A stretch of 64,000 nucleotides of DNA from WTKD01 sp965243525 (GTDB taxonomy: Bacteria; Spirochaetota; Spirochaetia; WTKD01): positions 1,302,001 through 1,366,000 of the forward strand of contig OZ251568.1 of NCBI GenBank assembly GCA_965243525.1. The letters run 5' to 3'. Position numbers and translations under genes: made by a program. This document shows positions 1-9,108 of this stretch, piece by piece. Every line of letters starts with the position of its first letter. The first letter of the stretch is position 1. The notes under the pieces were generated by a model. It had not been told where the DNA came from. It saw only the letters and a list, made by a program, of their open reading frames with translations, and ran no database searches.

Positions 1-811
1 CATGATTGGTTTCGATGTTCACCTTAAAATAAGGGCTAAGACCATACTGCTCAAGAAATCCAATGACACTAGCAACATCAAAATCGTATTGATGCTTCGT
101 TGGCTCTTTTGGTTTTGGCTCCAGTAAAAACTGCCCAGAAAATCCAATTTCCTGTGCGTATTCAATTGCCATGTGAAAAAATGATGCTAATTGCTCACGT
201 TCGCGCTGCATATCGGTGTTTAACAAGGTTTCGTATCCCTCTCGACCACCCCAAAACACATAGTTCTGTCCATCAAGCTCCTTGGTGATCTCCAAGGTTT
301 TTTTCACCTGGGCCACTGCCTGCGCAAATACGCGAATATCAGGTGAGCTTGCAGCGCCATGCATATATCGCGGATGTGAAAACAAATTTGCGGTTCCCCA
401 AAGCAGTCTTACTGATGAATCAGCCATGCGTGCTTTTATTTTTGCAACAATGCGATCAAGCAGAGCATTTGTTTCTTGGATGCTCTCCTGTTCAGGAGCG
501 ATATCACGGTCATGAAAACAAAAAAACGGAATACGCAATTTTTCAGTAAGCTCAAACAATGCATCAACACGCATTTCGGCAGCTTGAATAGGATCTAGGC
601 TATTCCACGGTCTGTCCATGCTGGGGTGTCCGAAAGGGTCTGTCCCTCCAGCACAAAGACTATGCCAATAGACAAGGGAAAACCGCATTATATCCTGCAT
701 ACTTCTTCCATCGATGGTCTGTGTTGGATCGTAATAGCGGAATGCCAAGGGATTGGTTGTTTCCCTCCCTTCAAATGGAATGTATGGAATTTCAGGAAAC
801 AATTCCTTCAT
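1..811 (-). CDS. xylA: Xylose isomerase, N-terminal part (cut by window edge)
   Basis: Converts D-xylose to D-xylulose in the cytoplasm. The visible 270 residues begin MKELFPEIPYIPFEG and include the active-site motif FCFHDRDIAPE (catalytic His and Asp) and the metal-binding stretch LLEPKPKEPTKHQYDFD. The family is about 440 residues, so roughly the last 170 lie outside the window. The start ATG overlaps the stop of the upstream permease gene in an ATGA, so the two are translationally coupled. It is the last visible gene of a xylose uptake operon, which fixes its substrate with good confidence. Confidence 0.95.
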   Translation of the reverse strand, partial: MKELFPEIPYIPFEGRETTNPLAFRYYDPTQTIDGRSMQDIMRFSLVYWHSLCAGGTDPFGHPSMDRPWNSLDPIQAAEMRVDALFELTEKLRIPFFCFHDRDIAPEQESIQETNALLDRIVAKIKARMADSSVRLLWGTANLFSHPRYMHGAASSPDIRVFAQAVAQVKKTLEITKELDGQNYVFWGGREGYETLLNTDMQREREQLASFFHMAIEYAQEIGFSGQFLLEPKPKEPTKHQYDFDVASVIGFLEQYGLSPYFKVNIETNH

Positions 812-2010
812 GCTCGGGATCCTCTTTTCGATAAGACGTCAATGTATACAGCGATGACCAAAACGACACCCTTGGCGATATACTGCCAGAATATATCCAT
901 ATTCATCAAACTCATTCCGTTTATAAGGCTTGCCGTGATCAATGCGCCGACCAAGGCACCTAGGATGGTTCCTTCTCCGCCCATGAGGCTGGTGCCTCCA
1001 AGCACACATGCAGCAATGGTATCCAATTCGTATTGGTTTCCAGCGAGTGGAGTTGCTGATCCGACATATCCCGCGAGAATGACTCCGGCAGCTCCCGCCA
1101 TGAGCCCCATAAGTGAAAATATATGAAATATCGTTCGTCGAGTATTGATACCAGATAACTGTGCTGCCTCTTTGTTTCCGCCGATAGCGTATGCATAGCG
1201 TCCCAACCGTGTATTTGTTGAAACATAGCTCATAATTGCTGCGACAATGATGAGAATCAGCACTGGGTTTTGCAATCCCTTATAGGTATTCATGACGACG
1301 GTGTATACGATCACAAGAACCGATGCCCCAACAACAGTACCAACCATTTTCAATGGCGATTCTTGTTTAAGGCCGACCCGGTTTCTGTTTATCTGTTTGT
1401 TTATCTGTTGATAGACAACGATGGCGATGACAATGACCGTGATGATATACCCAACATTGTTTGGAATATATCCTTGTGCAACAGCCTTGAAGGCATCGTT
1501 TACGGGACCGACATTCTCTCCTCGGGTAACTCCAAGGATACCCCCACGAAAGACGATCATCCCCGCGAGTGTGACGATGAACGCGGGAACACCCAAATAG
1601 GCAATGATATACCCGTTTAACAGACCTATTGCATACCCAGCTGCAAGAGCAACGAGTATCGTAGCAACGGTGGCGATAACGGCTTGAGTTGGTTCTGCCA
1701 TTCCAGGAAACATGCTTGCCATGAGATTGGGAAAGATATACACCTGAAGAAATGCAGCAATAGCACTCACAAATCCAGTTACTGATCCAACCGATAGATC
1801 AATGTTTCCCGTAACGATGACCGGGACCATTCCAATTGTCAAAAACCCTATAATACTCATCTGTCGAATAAGATTTGATAAATTGCGTGGACTAAAAAAA
1901 TTAGACTGTAATGAACCAAATACGACCCAAATCAACAGAAGTGCGATGATCATGGTGTAGTTTTTTAGCTCAGATTTTATTATCGTAGCAATGTTGGTGT
2001 TGGTATTCAT
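808..2010 (-). CDS. xylH: D-xylose ABC transporter, permease
   Basis: Inner-membrane permease of a CUT2 sugar importer (BPD_transp_2 family), 400 residues, close to the usual XylH size of about 390. It has many hydrophobic segments and the family stretch GVPAFIVTLAGM followed by RGG. I place the start at the ATG beginning MNTNTNIATI, preceded by GTGAGGAATAT. An upstream in-frame start would overlap the ATPase gene and lacks a better ribosome site. The gene lies 13 bp after the ATPase gene and overlaps xylA by 4 bp, so it belongs to the xylose operon. Confidence 0.9.
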   Translation of the reverse strand: MNTNTNIATIIKSELKNYTMIIALLLIWVVFGSLQSNFFSPRNLSNLIRQMSIIGFLTIGMVPVIVTGNIDLSVGSVTGFVSAIAAFLQVYIFPNLMASMFPGMAEPTQAVIATVATILVALAAGYAIGLLNGYIIAYLGVPAFIVTLAGMIVFRGGILGVTRGENVGPVNDAFKAVAQGYIPNNVGYIITVIVIAIVVYQQINKQINRNRVGLKQESPLKMVGTVVGASVLVIVYTVVMNTYKGLQNPVLILIIVAAIMSYVSTNTRLGRYAYAIGGNKEAAQLSGINTRRTIFHIFSLMGLMAGAAGVILAGYVGSATPLAGNQYELDTIAACVLGGTSLMGGEGTILGALVGALITASLINGMSLMNMDIFWQYIAKGVVLVIAVYIDVLSKRGSRA

Positions 2011-2023
2011 ATATTCCTCACTT

Positions 2024-3550
2024 TTATGATGCACCAACTGCGTGATGCATGATTGTTTCTTGATCTGCCTCTTCACTATCTAGAATTGCCGTTGTACGCC
2101 CCTCGCTTAACACGAGTATGCGGTCTGACATACCGAGCACTTCTTCCAAAGATGATGAGATCATGATGATTGATACTCCCTCTTGTGTAAGTGAAACCAT
2201 TTGTTTATAAATTTCATATTTTGCACCGACATCGATACCCCTTGTTGGGTCGTCCAAGATAAGAATTTTTGGACCTGATAACAATGCCTTTGCAAGAACA
2301 ACCTTTTGTTGATTTCCTCCACTCAATGTATTTGCATTGACGTAGAGGTTTGGAGCCTTTACCGATAATTTTTTCGCATACTCTTCAGCCGTGGTAGCCT
2401 CTTTGTATTTGTTGATGCGAAAAAACGATGCAAAAAAATCCAAGCTAGGGAGCGAGATATTTTTTATGATGGTTTGTTTGAGAATGAGCCCCTCGTTTTT
2501 GCGATCTTCAGGGACAAGAAAAATCCCCGCCTTCATCGCATCTCGTGCCGACTTGATGTTGGTTGTTTTTCCATGTACCTGGATGGTACCGCTGAGTTTT
2601 GTTCCATACTCTCCAAACAAGGCACGAACCAATTCAGTGCGCCCGGATCCCATGAGTCCAGCGATTCCAAATATTTCACCTTTCCGCACAGAAAACGAAA
2701 TGTCATAACTTGATTTTTTGTGGAGGTTGTAGGGGTCTTGAACGGTAAAACCAGAAACCTCAAGGATGATTTCACCAATCTTGGGAGCTCGATGAGGAAA
2801 ACGTTCAGTCATTTCTCGGCCGACCATGTGTGAAATCAAGGTCTCGTTGGTGTATTTGCTTGTAGGCTGTGATATCACCACTGCTCCATCACGCAATATC
2901 GTGACAGAATCTGTGATACGAAATATTTCTTCCAGTTTATGGGTGATATAAATACAAGTGATACCGTTGTTCTTCAATTTCTCAATGGTATGCATGAGGA
3001 TTTCTATTTCTTGTTCGGATAAAGCAGAAGTTGGTTCATCAAGAATCAGCAGTTTTGTGTTATCTGCAATCGCTTTTGCGATTTCTACGAGTTGCTGTTT
3101 GCCAACACTCAATGAACTAATTTTTGCCTGTGGATCGATATCCAACGAATATTCAGCAAAGACTGCGGCGGTATCTGCGTAAAGTTTCTCCCAGTTAATA
3201 CCAGTCCTTCGTACTGCTTCTTTGCCAAGGTATATGTTTTCACCAACGGTCATCTGGGGAACAAGGGCAAGCTCTTGATAGACGATGCCGATACCAAGTT
3301 CTTTTGCACGATGAATGGTGTTTTCTTTCAAATTAAGCAATTTGCCATCAAAATAGATATCTCCGGTGTATTCAGTGACTGGGTAGACCCCGGATAGTAT
3401 TTTCATGAGTGTTGATTTTCCTGCGCCGTTTTCACCACAAAGCCCATGCACTGTTCCTTGTTTTACTTGAAAACTTGCATGCTTTAATGCGTGTACTCCG
3501 GGGAAATGTTTGTCTACGTTTTGAAAATCAAGGATAACATCGTTTTGCAT
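2024..3550 (-). CDS. xylG: D-xylose ABC transporter, duplicated ATPase
   Basis: Cytoplasmic ATP-binding subunit of a CUT2 sugar importer, 508 residues with two tandem ABC domains. The first has Walker A GENGAGKST, signature LSVGKQQ and LLILDEPTSALS. The second has a degenerate Walker A GLMGSGRTE, signature LSGGNQQK and ILILDDPTRGID. This asymmetric pair is the hallmark of XylG/RbsA/MglA proteins. Xylose is inferred from the adjacent xylF-like and xylA genes. The start has a good ribosome site (AAGGAGAACCCT before ATG). A hairpin lies between this gene and the upstream binding-protein gene. Confidence 0.93.
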   Translation of the reverse strand: MQNDVILDFQNVDKHFPGVHALKHASFQVKQGTVHGLCGENGAGKSTLMKILSGVYPVTEYTGDIYFDGKLLNLKENTIHRAKELGIGIVYQELALVPQMTVGENIYLGKEAVRRTGINWEKLYADTAAVFAEYSLDIDPQAKISSLSVGKQQLVEIAKAIADNTKLLILDEPTSALSEQEIEILMHTIEKLKNNGITCIYITHKLEEIFRITDSVTILRDGAVVISQPTSKYTNETLISHMVGREMTERFPHRAPKIGEIILEVSGFTVQDPYNLHKKSSYDISFSVRKGEIFGIAGLMGSGRTELVRALFGEYGTKLSGTIQVHGKTTNIKSARDAMKAGIFLVPEDRKNEGLILKQTIIKNISLPSLDFFASFFRINKYKEATTAEEYAKKLSVKAPNLYVNANTLSGGNQQKVVLAKALLSGPKILILDDPTRGIDVGAKYEIYKQMVSLTQEGVSIIMISSSLEEVLGMSDRILVLSEGRTTAILDSEEADQETIMHHAVGAS

Positions 3551-3575
3551 AGGGTTCTCCTTTTCTAGCGATAAA

Positions 3576-3605
3576 AAATAAGGAGCACCGTGGTGCTCCT
3601 TATTT
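3576..3605 (-). terminator. Attenuating hairpin between xylF and xylG
   Basis: A perfect 14-bp inverted repeat (AAATAAGGAGCACC and its complement, 2-nt centre), followed on the minus strand by a run of T. It sits between the binding-protein gene and the ATPase gene. It can end most transcripts after xylF while allowing some read-through, giving more binding protein than transporter. Confidence 0.85.
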
Positions 3606-3619
3606 ACCTGATTGTTTAC

Positions 3620-4684
3620 TTATGGACGAGGTGGTCGCTGATCTGCAGGGACATTTCGATATACATCATCGTAGTCCTGGAATCCAGATGCTACAACGAC
3701 GTCATAAAGATTGTCTTTTGTAACTTGCACAACAGGGAAGAAGAAACAGGCGATTGAACCGGTTGCGGAATCATCTAATGTGAGTTCAGCAAGAGTATAG
3801 TCTTCAACATCGCTTAATTCTTCGCCGTTTGCCAATTGAACTGCATAGTCCATGGTTTTTGGAGCGAGCAACCTGATATCTTTGTAAACAGACAAGGTGA
3901 GCTCATCCGCAACGATTGATTGTGCACCTGCTGCAGTTGCATCCTGTCCTGAGATAGGAACAACACCAGCGAGTCCTTGTGCCTTCAATGCCTGGAGGGC
4001 ACCAAGAGCAGTTCCATCATTCGATGCGACGACTGCGTCGATATCGTTGTTGGTTGCAGTAAGAATGTTCTCCATGAGCTTGACTGCGTTTGCTGCATCC
4101 CAGTTTTCAACCCACTGATCAGCAACAATTTTAATCTGACCACTGTCAATAAGTGGTTGCAGAACTTCTACCTGGCCTTGTCGAAACAAGTGTGCGTTGT
4201 TGTCAGTTGGGCTTCCTCCCAGAAGGACGAAATTTCCACTGTTTCGCACATTGAGGATTCCCTCTGCTTGTGCACGACCAACTGCTACATTGTTAAAGGA
4301 AATGTAGAGTGCCAAATTTGAACTCTTGATCAATCGGTCATAGGCAATAACTGGAATGCCTTCAGAAGCGGCTGCATCAACAGCAGTAGCTGCAGTTCCA
4401 CCATCTTGCGCGATAACCACGATGACATCTGCATTCTGGACGATTAGGTTTTCAATCTGATCGTTCTGCAATTTTGCATCTTGGTTTGCAACCTGTGAAA
4501 TGACTTGCACGCCTCGTTCTTGTCCTAGTTGAGTAAGCAAGGCTTGCTCTCGTGGCCACCTTTCAGTTGCGAAGTCTGAAAAAGAAAGCCCTACAATTGT
4601 TTTTCCATCATCTTCTGCACCACCTGCAGCAAATACTGGTACTGCTAAGCATAAGATGATACTTATAACTACTAATTTTTTCAT
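3620..4684 (-). CDS. xylF: D-xylose ABC transporter, substrate-binding protein
   Basis: Periplasmic or surface sugar-binding protein of the type I periplasmic-binding fold, 354 residues. It starts MKKLVVISIILCLAVPVFA followed by AGGAEDD, a signal peptide of spirochaetal style. No lipobox Cys lies at the cleavage point, so it is probably not lipidated. XylF-like stretches are FATERWPREQ near the N terminus, PVIAYDRLI and YISFNNVAVGRAQAEGI. The start is set by TAAGGAGGAATTCA just upstream. A longer frame is open but would begin upstream of the predicted promoter. First gene of the xylose operon. Confidence 0.93.
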   Translation of the reverse strand: MKKLVVISIILCLAVPVFAAGGAEDDGKTIVGLSFSDFATERWPREQALLTQLGQERGVQVISQVANQDAKLQNDQIENLIVQNADVIVVIAQDGGTAATAVDAAASEGIPVIAYDRLIKSSNLALYISFNNVAVGRAQAEGILNVRNSGNFVLLGGSPTDNNAHLFRQGQVEVLQPLIDSGQIKIVADQWVENWDAANAVKLMENILTATNNDIDAVVASNDGTALGALQALKAQGLAGVVPISGQDATAAGAQSIVADELTLSVYKDIRLLAPKTMDYAVQLANGEELSDVEDYTLAELTLDDSATGSIACFFFPVVQVTKDNLYDVVVASGFQDYDDVYRNVPADQRPPRP

Positions 4685-4721
4685 TGAATTCCTCCTTAGA
4701 AATTTTGAAATGTGAGAATGA

Positions 4722-4750
4722 AATATAACATGTATAGATAGGATTGTCAA
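4722..4750 (-). promoter_or_regulatory. Promoter of the xylose operon
   Basis: On the minus strand TTGACA (4745-4750) and TATATT (4722-4727) are separated by exactly 17 bp, about 38 bp ahead of the xylF start. This is near-consensus for the main sigma factor. No protein evidence; the call rests on the match and the position. Confidence 0.8.
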
Positions 4751-4856
4751 CAAAGGTGTAGATTACACGGACAATATTGTGTATGTTTTGTTTCGATACT
4801 GGTTAAAAGAAATGGGTCATGGCTTTCGAAGTTCTAACGCCATGTGGTGGGGGCAC

Positions 4857-4885
4857 GACACCATTTTTTGATGAGGGGTGGTGTC
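4857..4885. repeat. Inverted repeat upstream of the xylose promoter
   Basis: GACACCA (4857-4863) and TGGTGTC (4879-4885) form a 7-bp inverted repeat with a 15-nt centre, in the 237-bp gap between the TVP38-family gene and xylF. No T-run follows on either strand, so it is not a clear terminator. It could be an operator upstream of the xylose promoter, but that is inference. Confidence 0.4.
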
Positions 4886-4921
4886 ATGATTTTGTGAATA
4901 TCCCTTATTTAGAATGAGGAT

Positions 4922-5611
4922 CTATTCTGTTGCGGATGGCTCAATTTCTTTTGAAAGACTTTTTTTCGCGATGCGAGCAATGATAATGCTCACCGCGAGA
5001 GCAGATACAACACCAACACCGAGCAAGGTCCATTCAAGCGGTGTTCGCGTATTGGTTCCACTGGCGGCTTCCGTGAGTGAATTTGCAACCGATCCAAGAT
5101 AGACATAGGCTGCTGTTCCAGGAATCATGCACAAAAAAGAAGCTGATACATAGGAGAACAGGCGTACCGAAGTGAGGCCCAATAGGTAGTTGAGGATGTT
5201 GTAGGGAACAATGGGACTCAATCGTAATAATGCGATGATGGTCCATCCGTTTTTTGCAACTGCTGCATCAATTGCGGCGAATGATGCTTTGCCGCTGATT
5301 TTTTTCATCACCCAGTCACGAGCAAGATATCGTGAAATAATAAAAGAAATTGTCGATGCAATGGTGGCACTTATAATAACCAAGGGGGTTCCATAAACAA
5401 ACCCAAAAATAAACCCGGCAGTTAGGGTTAGCGCCGATCCTGGAATGAGAAATACCGCACTGAGAATATAGAGCAAGATAAAGACAAGCGCAGCGATGAT
5501 GCCGAGATCCTGAATTGATTCTATGATATCAATCAATTTGGATGGAAGATCAAAAATAAAAGCTGCTGCAATCAACAAGACAACACAAACACAAAGAATA
5601 GCAATTCGCAT
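4922..5611 (-). CDS. TVP38/TMEM64 (SNARE-associated, DedA-like) membrane protein
   Basis: Inner-membrane protein of 229 residues with about six hydrophobic segments. The conserved family core is visible as LTLTAGFIFGFVYGTPLVIISATIAS and the LLRLSPIVPYNILNYLLGLT block. The family is thought to act in lipid or envelope homeostasis; the substrate here is unknown. I choose the ATG giving MRIAILCVCV, preceded by AGAGGTTATT; an upstream in-frame start has no such site. It reads towards xylF, leaving a gap of about 240 bp. Confidence 0.85.
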   Translation of the reverse strand: MRIAILCVCVVLLIAAAFIFDLPSKLIDIIESIQDLGIIAALVFILLYILSAVFLIPGSALTLTAGFIFGFVYGTPLVIISATIASTISFIISRYLARDWVMKKISGKASFAAIDAAVAKNGWTIIALLRLSPIVPYNILNYLLGLTSVRLFSYVSASFLCMIPGTAAYVYLGSVANSLTEAASGTNTRTPLEWTLLGVGVVSALAVSIIIARIAKKSLSKEIEPSATE

Positions 5612-5739
5612 AATAACCTCTAGCAACTATACTGTTATATAGGCTAAGAAGCAATACTGCCCACAAAGTATGGTGTGTATCTCGGGTATGGTGGAGGGGT
5701 TGATCTTATACTTATGCTTTTTAGAAAGGAGCGGAACCA

Positions 5740-8388
5740 ATGCGTGGATTTATTGTTACATGTGTTATTGTGCCCATCCTTGTGCTGTCCTGCACAAATG
5801 TGCCACAGGATGCAGAGCATATTCTGAATTTCAGAGATGAGATTATCTATTTTTTGCTCACCGACCGATTTTCAAACGGTAATCCTGCAAATGATGATGG
5901 GCTTTCTCGCCCGGCTGCTTTCGATGAAGCGGATGTATCGAATCCGGTTGGTTGGCATGGTGGTGATTTTGCCGGGATTACTCAGAAGATCCGAGAGGGA
6001 TATTTTCAAGATCTGGGAATGACTGCCATTTGGATAAGCCCTCCATATGCACAGGCACCGGGATTTCTCATACGCGATGGACAGAGTCCCAATAATGGGA
6101 AGCCATTCAGCGGGTTCCATGGCTATTGGGCGGATGATTTGCATGCTCCCTTTGATGCGCATTTTGGCACCGCAGAGGAATATCAAGAACTCATAGCAAC
6201 AGCGCATGAGCAAGGTCTCAAAATAGTGCAGGACTTGGTTGTTAACCATCTGGGAAGTCAGGCTTCGTTTTATGAAGGACTCAGTGATGCAAAAAGGCTT
6301 GCCTGGTTCAACGAAGAACATGAAGAAGGCTATGGGCAAGATGATATACGCGTGCGGTTGTTTGGATTGCCTGATCTTGATCAAAGAAACAAGAGGGTTG
6401 TTCGCTATCTCGATGCAAGCATTGCTACCTATGTGGATGCAGGCATAGACGCCATTCGCATGGATACGATAAAACATGTGGAGCCTGAGTATTGGCATCA
6501 TCTGTTCAGTGCAGGTGCGGTTGGTGATCCATCGCATGTGTGGACCGTGGGGGAGGCCTATTTGTTTGGGGTTGAGGATCAGATGGTGCTCGCTGAATAC
6601 ATGGATATGGGATTTCCGTCGGTCCTTGATTTTCCGCTCAAGAACGCATTGGTCACAACGATTGCGCAAGGAGGATCACTCGACGAATTGACTCGTGTTA
6701 TTGATAGGGATGGACTTTATACCGATCCAACCATGCTGAGCACTTTTCTTGATAACCACGACATGCCGCGCTTTATATCTGAAACGATTGCAGCGCGCGG
6801 GGAGCCTGGAGCACGAGAAAGGCTGATCATGGCGATCACCGCTCTCTATTATTTTCGTGGTATTCCCATTGTGTATTATGGCACTGAATTGGCGATGCCT
6901 GGAAAGGGTGATAGTTATGGATATGCACTTGGTGAGAGCAGTCGCGAAGATATGCGATTTCACGAAGAAGATGCGGAACTCAAGACAGTGTTGCGCAACC
7001 TCGCACAGATCCGCACGGAAAAAAAGACATTGCGATACGGCAAACAGATATCCTTGCTGCGACCATCACAGGTTGGAGGCAGGGACATTGCATTTTTCTT
7101 GCGATACCTCGCGGGAGAGGCTCCCATCCTCATTGCGATAAACAACGAAGATACCGAGCAAGCACTTCCTCCTACATCATTCCCCTTGTCTGGAGAAGGT
7201 CTTCTTTCGGACCTGCTGGGCAGTTCACACAGCCTTGAGATAGACAATGGAACAATCAGTGGGAATATTCCTCCTCGTTCGGTGCTTGGTTTTGAGCTAG
7301 ATGCCACGGTGAACGTGCAGAACCTCTCTTTTCGAGTGGATGCGCACTCACAGGGGGATGCTCCAATTGCCCTGCTTGTCTATGAATATGGGCAGGAATT
7401 CAGCTATCCCATGAAAAACGCCGGTCAAGGCATCTGGGAATTGCAATTGCCGCGATTGGGGACAGGGGAAGTTTTGTATAGCTACAAGAATACACTTGCT
7501 CAAACAGAAGAGAATCTTTCAAAACCAAGGCAATATCAGATAGAGGCTGCAGATGACGAAGAGGTATATGGCTTTCCGTCGTACAATCTTCCGCGTTATT
7601 TTCTTGAGGGACGCATCACCACAGAAGAAGGGCAAGTGCTTGCAGGAGCCAAGGTATACGATGCAAGAAATGCACAATACGCTGCGTTCAGCAATGCAGA
7701 GGGATTTTATCGCTTGCCGCTTCCTAGCCCGGCGCCTGGGGCGATACATGCAGAATATCCGGGGTATCAACAGATGACATTGCGGTCAGAACGGGGAAGA
7801 TCACTTGATTTTGTGCTCAGCTCTGCAACAGGGGATGCGGATTATGTTCTGCGTGACGATCCCGAGGAGAGGCTGCTGTGGGGATCAAAAAACGATCTCA
7901 GAAGCATCTTGTGCAATGTTGATGAGAATGGGATTGAGTTTATCGTTGAGTATGTCAGCGAGACGCAAAATGCCTTGATGCTGTTCATCGATGCGGTGGA
8001 TGATCCACAAACAGGCATCCTTGATGCTGCAGAACTCTCACAGGGGGCGCAACTTGCGCGCTTTCCGTCGGAACATCGCATAGACTACATCTTTGTGCGC
8101 AGAGGTGCAGAACCACTCAAGGCCTATAATTCTGAAACAACAACCCTCAGCGAGCTTGATGGACAGCTCACGATGAGCGCAGGGGCCGAGAATCTGCAAT
8201 TTAGCCTTCCTTGGGAACTCCTTGGAATAGATTATGCACAGGGCGGAAGGCTCCATTTGTTTGCAGGTATTTTTGGTGGTGAGGGCTATGGTGGAGGCGA
8301 TGTGGCACCAGATGCGGATGCCGATGTCATTACAATTTCGCAAGACTATGCAATTGTTTTTCAAGAGCCTTTTGTAATACAGTTTTAA
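5740..8388 (+). CDS. GH13 (alpha-amylase family) lipoprotein with C-terminal accessory modules
   Basis: Predicted surface or periplasmic glycosidase acting on alpha-glucans. The signal peptide has a lipobox ending LVLSC with the lipidated Cys at 18. The GH13 motifs are in order: DLVVNH (165-170), DAIRMDT with nucleophile Asp242, VGEAY with acid/base Glu272, and DNHD with Asp341. After the barrel (to about 440) come a beta domain, a carboxypeptidase-regulatory-like segment around 625-690 (ITTEEGQVLAGAKVYDA), and a C-terminal region resembling the glucodextranase C domain. At 882 residues it is longer than a minimal amylase. The ribosome site AAAGGAGCGG fixes the start. The exact substrate cannot be read from sequence. 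Confidence 0.9.
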   Translation: MRGFIVTCVIVPILVLSCTNVPQDAEHILNFRDEIIYFLLTDRFSNGNPANDDGLSRPAAFDEADVSNPVGWHGGDFAGITQKIREGYFQDLGMTAIWISPPYAQAPGFLIRDGQSPNNGKPFSGFHGYWADDLHAPFDAHFGTAEEYQELIATAHEQGLKIVQDLVVNHLGSQASFYEGLSDAKRLAWFNEEHEEGYGQDDIRVRLFGLPDLDQRNKRVVRYLDASIATYVDAGIDAIRMDTIKHVEPEYWHHLFSAGAVGDPSHVWTVGEAYLFGVEDQMVLAEYMDMGFPSVLDFPLKNALVTTIAQGGSLDELTRVIDRDGLYTDPTMLSTFLDNHDMPRFISETIAARGEPGARERLIMAITALYYFRGIPIVYYGTELAMPGKGDSYGYALGESSREDMRFHEEDAELKTVLRNLAQIRTEKKTLRYGKQISLLRPSQVGGRDIAFFLRYLAGEAPILIAINNEDTEQALPPTSFPLSGEGLLSDLLGSSHSLEIDNGTISGNIPPRSVLGFELDATVNVQNLSFRVDAHSQGDAPIALLVYEYGQEFSYPMKNAGQGIWELQLPRLGTGEVLYSYKNTLAQTEENLSKPRQYQIEAADDEEVYGFPSYNLPRYFLEGRITTEEGQVLAGAKVYDARNAQYAAFSNAEGFYRLPLPSPAPGAIHAEYPGYQQMTLRSERGRSLDFVLSSATGDADYVLRDDPEERLLWGSKNDLRSILCNVDENGIEFIVEYVSETQNALMLFIDAVDDPQTGILDAAELSQGAQLARFPSEHRIDYIFVRRGAEPLKAYNSETTTLSELDGQLTMSAGAENLQFSLPWELLGIDYAQGGRLHLFAGIFGGEGYGGGDVAPDADADVITISQDYAIVFQEPFVIQF

Positions 8389-8402
8389 CCACTAGGTCGG
8401 TG

Positions 8403-8424
8403 CCCTCTTGCAATCGGCAAGGGG
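8403..8424. terminator. Weak hairpin between convergent genes
   Basis: CCCTCTTGC and GCAAGGGG pair with one bulged base around a 5-nt loop, between the ends of the convergent GH13 and GNAT genes. There is no strong T-run on either side, so termination is only plausible. Confidence 0.4.
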
Positions 8425-8430
8425 AGAATT

Positions 8431-8868
8431 TCATCCATCTGCTTGATCCAAGACGATCTTCATCGAAGGGGAAGGGTGATAGGTGTAGCCAATTTTTTCA
8501 TAAAACCCTATGGCTTCTGGGCGCGCATCCAAGGACACGAAGGATATGGCGTTTTTTTGTGCGTATTGGTGGATGTGTTCCATCAAGGCCTTGCCTACAT
8601 ATGTTTTGCGTGCGACCTCATCGACAACGAGGTCATCGACGTGGAGAAAACAACCACGAGCCAAGGTGAGCACCGGTCTGCATCCAAGGAGTCCAAGCAA
8701 TTTTTTTTCTTCAAAGGCACCAAAGAGCTGATATCCAGAGCGCAACTGTGAAAAAACCTGTGATTTAAAACTCTCCAGGCTGTGTGCTGGGCGCAGTTGC
8801 TTCATGATGTTATAGGCAAGGTCCATTTCGTCATCCCGTACAATACGAACAATAATTGGTGTATCCAT
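8431..8868 (-). CDS. GNAT family N-acetyltransferase
   Basis: Small cytoplasmic acetyltransferase, 145 residues, using acetyl-CoA; its acceptor is unknown. The fold is visible as the beta-4 stretch CFLHVDDLVVDEVAR, the pyrophosphate-loop region RKTYVGKALMEHI, and the C-terminal SLDARPEAIGFYEKIGYTYH typical of the family. The start is the ATG preceded by CGAGGAGTCGATC. A longer frame is open upstream but lacks a ribosome site. It is divergent from cas9, separated by a 240-bp gap that must hold both promoters. Confidence 0.88.
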   Translation of the reverse strand: MDTPIIVRIVRDDEMDLAYNIMKQLRPAHSLESFKSQVFSQLRSGYQLFGAFEEKKLLGLLGCRPVLTLARGCFLHVDDLVVDEVARKTYVGKALMEHIHQYAQKNAISFVSLDARPEAIGFYEKIGYTYHPSPSMKIVLDQADG

Positions 8869-9108
8869 GATCGACTCCTCGTTGATTATGCAGGAGATGT
8901 CCATGGATTGCAAAGTGATTTTTGCGCTCCTTGCAACCTAGATGTTTGGATGCCTGAGGTGGAGCAAATTAAAGGAATGGGTGGTTCTGGGTAATTCCGA
9001 ATATGTTAAGTATTTAGTTGATAATTATTTACCTATAATAGCTATTATTTAATTAACACTTCTGCTACTATATAGTACAACATTTAAAAACTGGCCAAGG
9101 AGTTAATC

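Noticed and set aside
5872..6669. A 265-codon minus-strand frame inside the GH13 gene.
   Set aside because: The plus strand has all GH13 catalytic motifs; the minus product is basic and Cys/His-rich with no family features, so it is a shadow.
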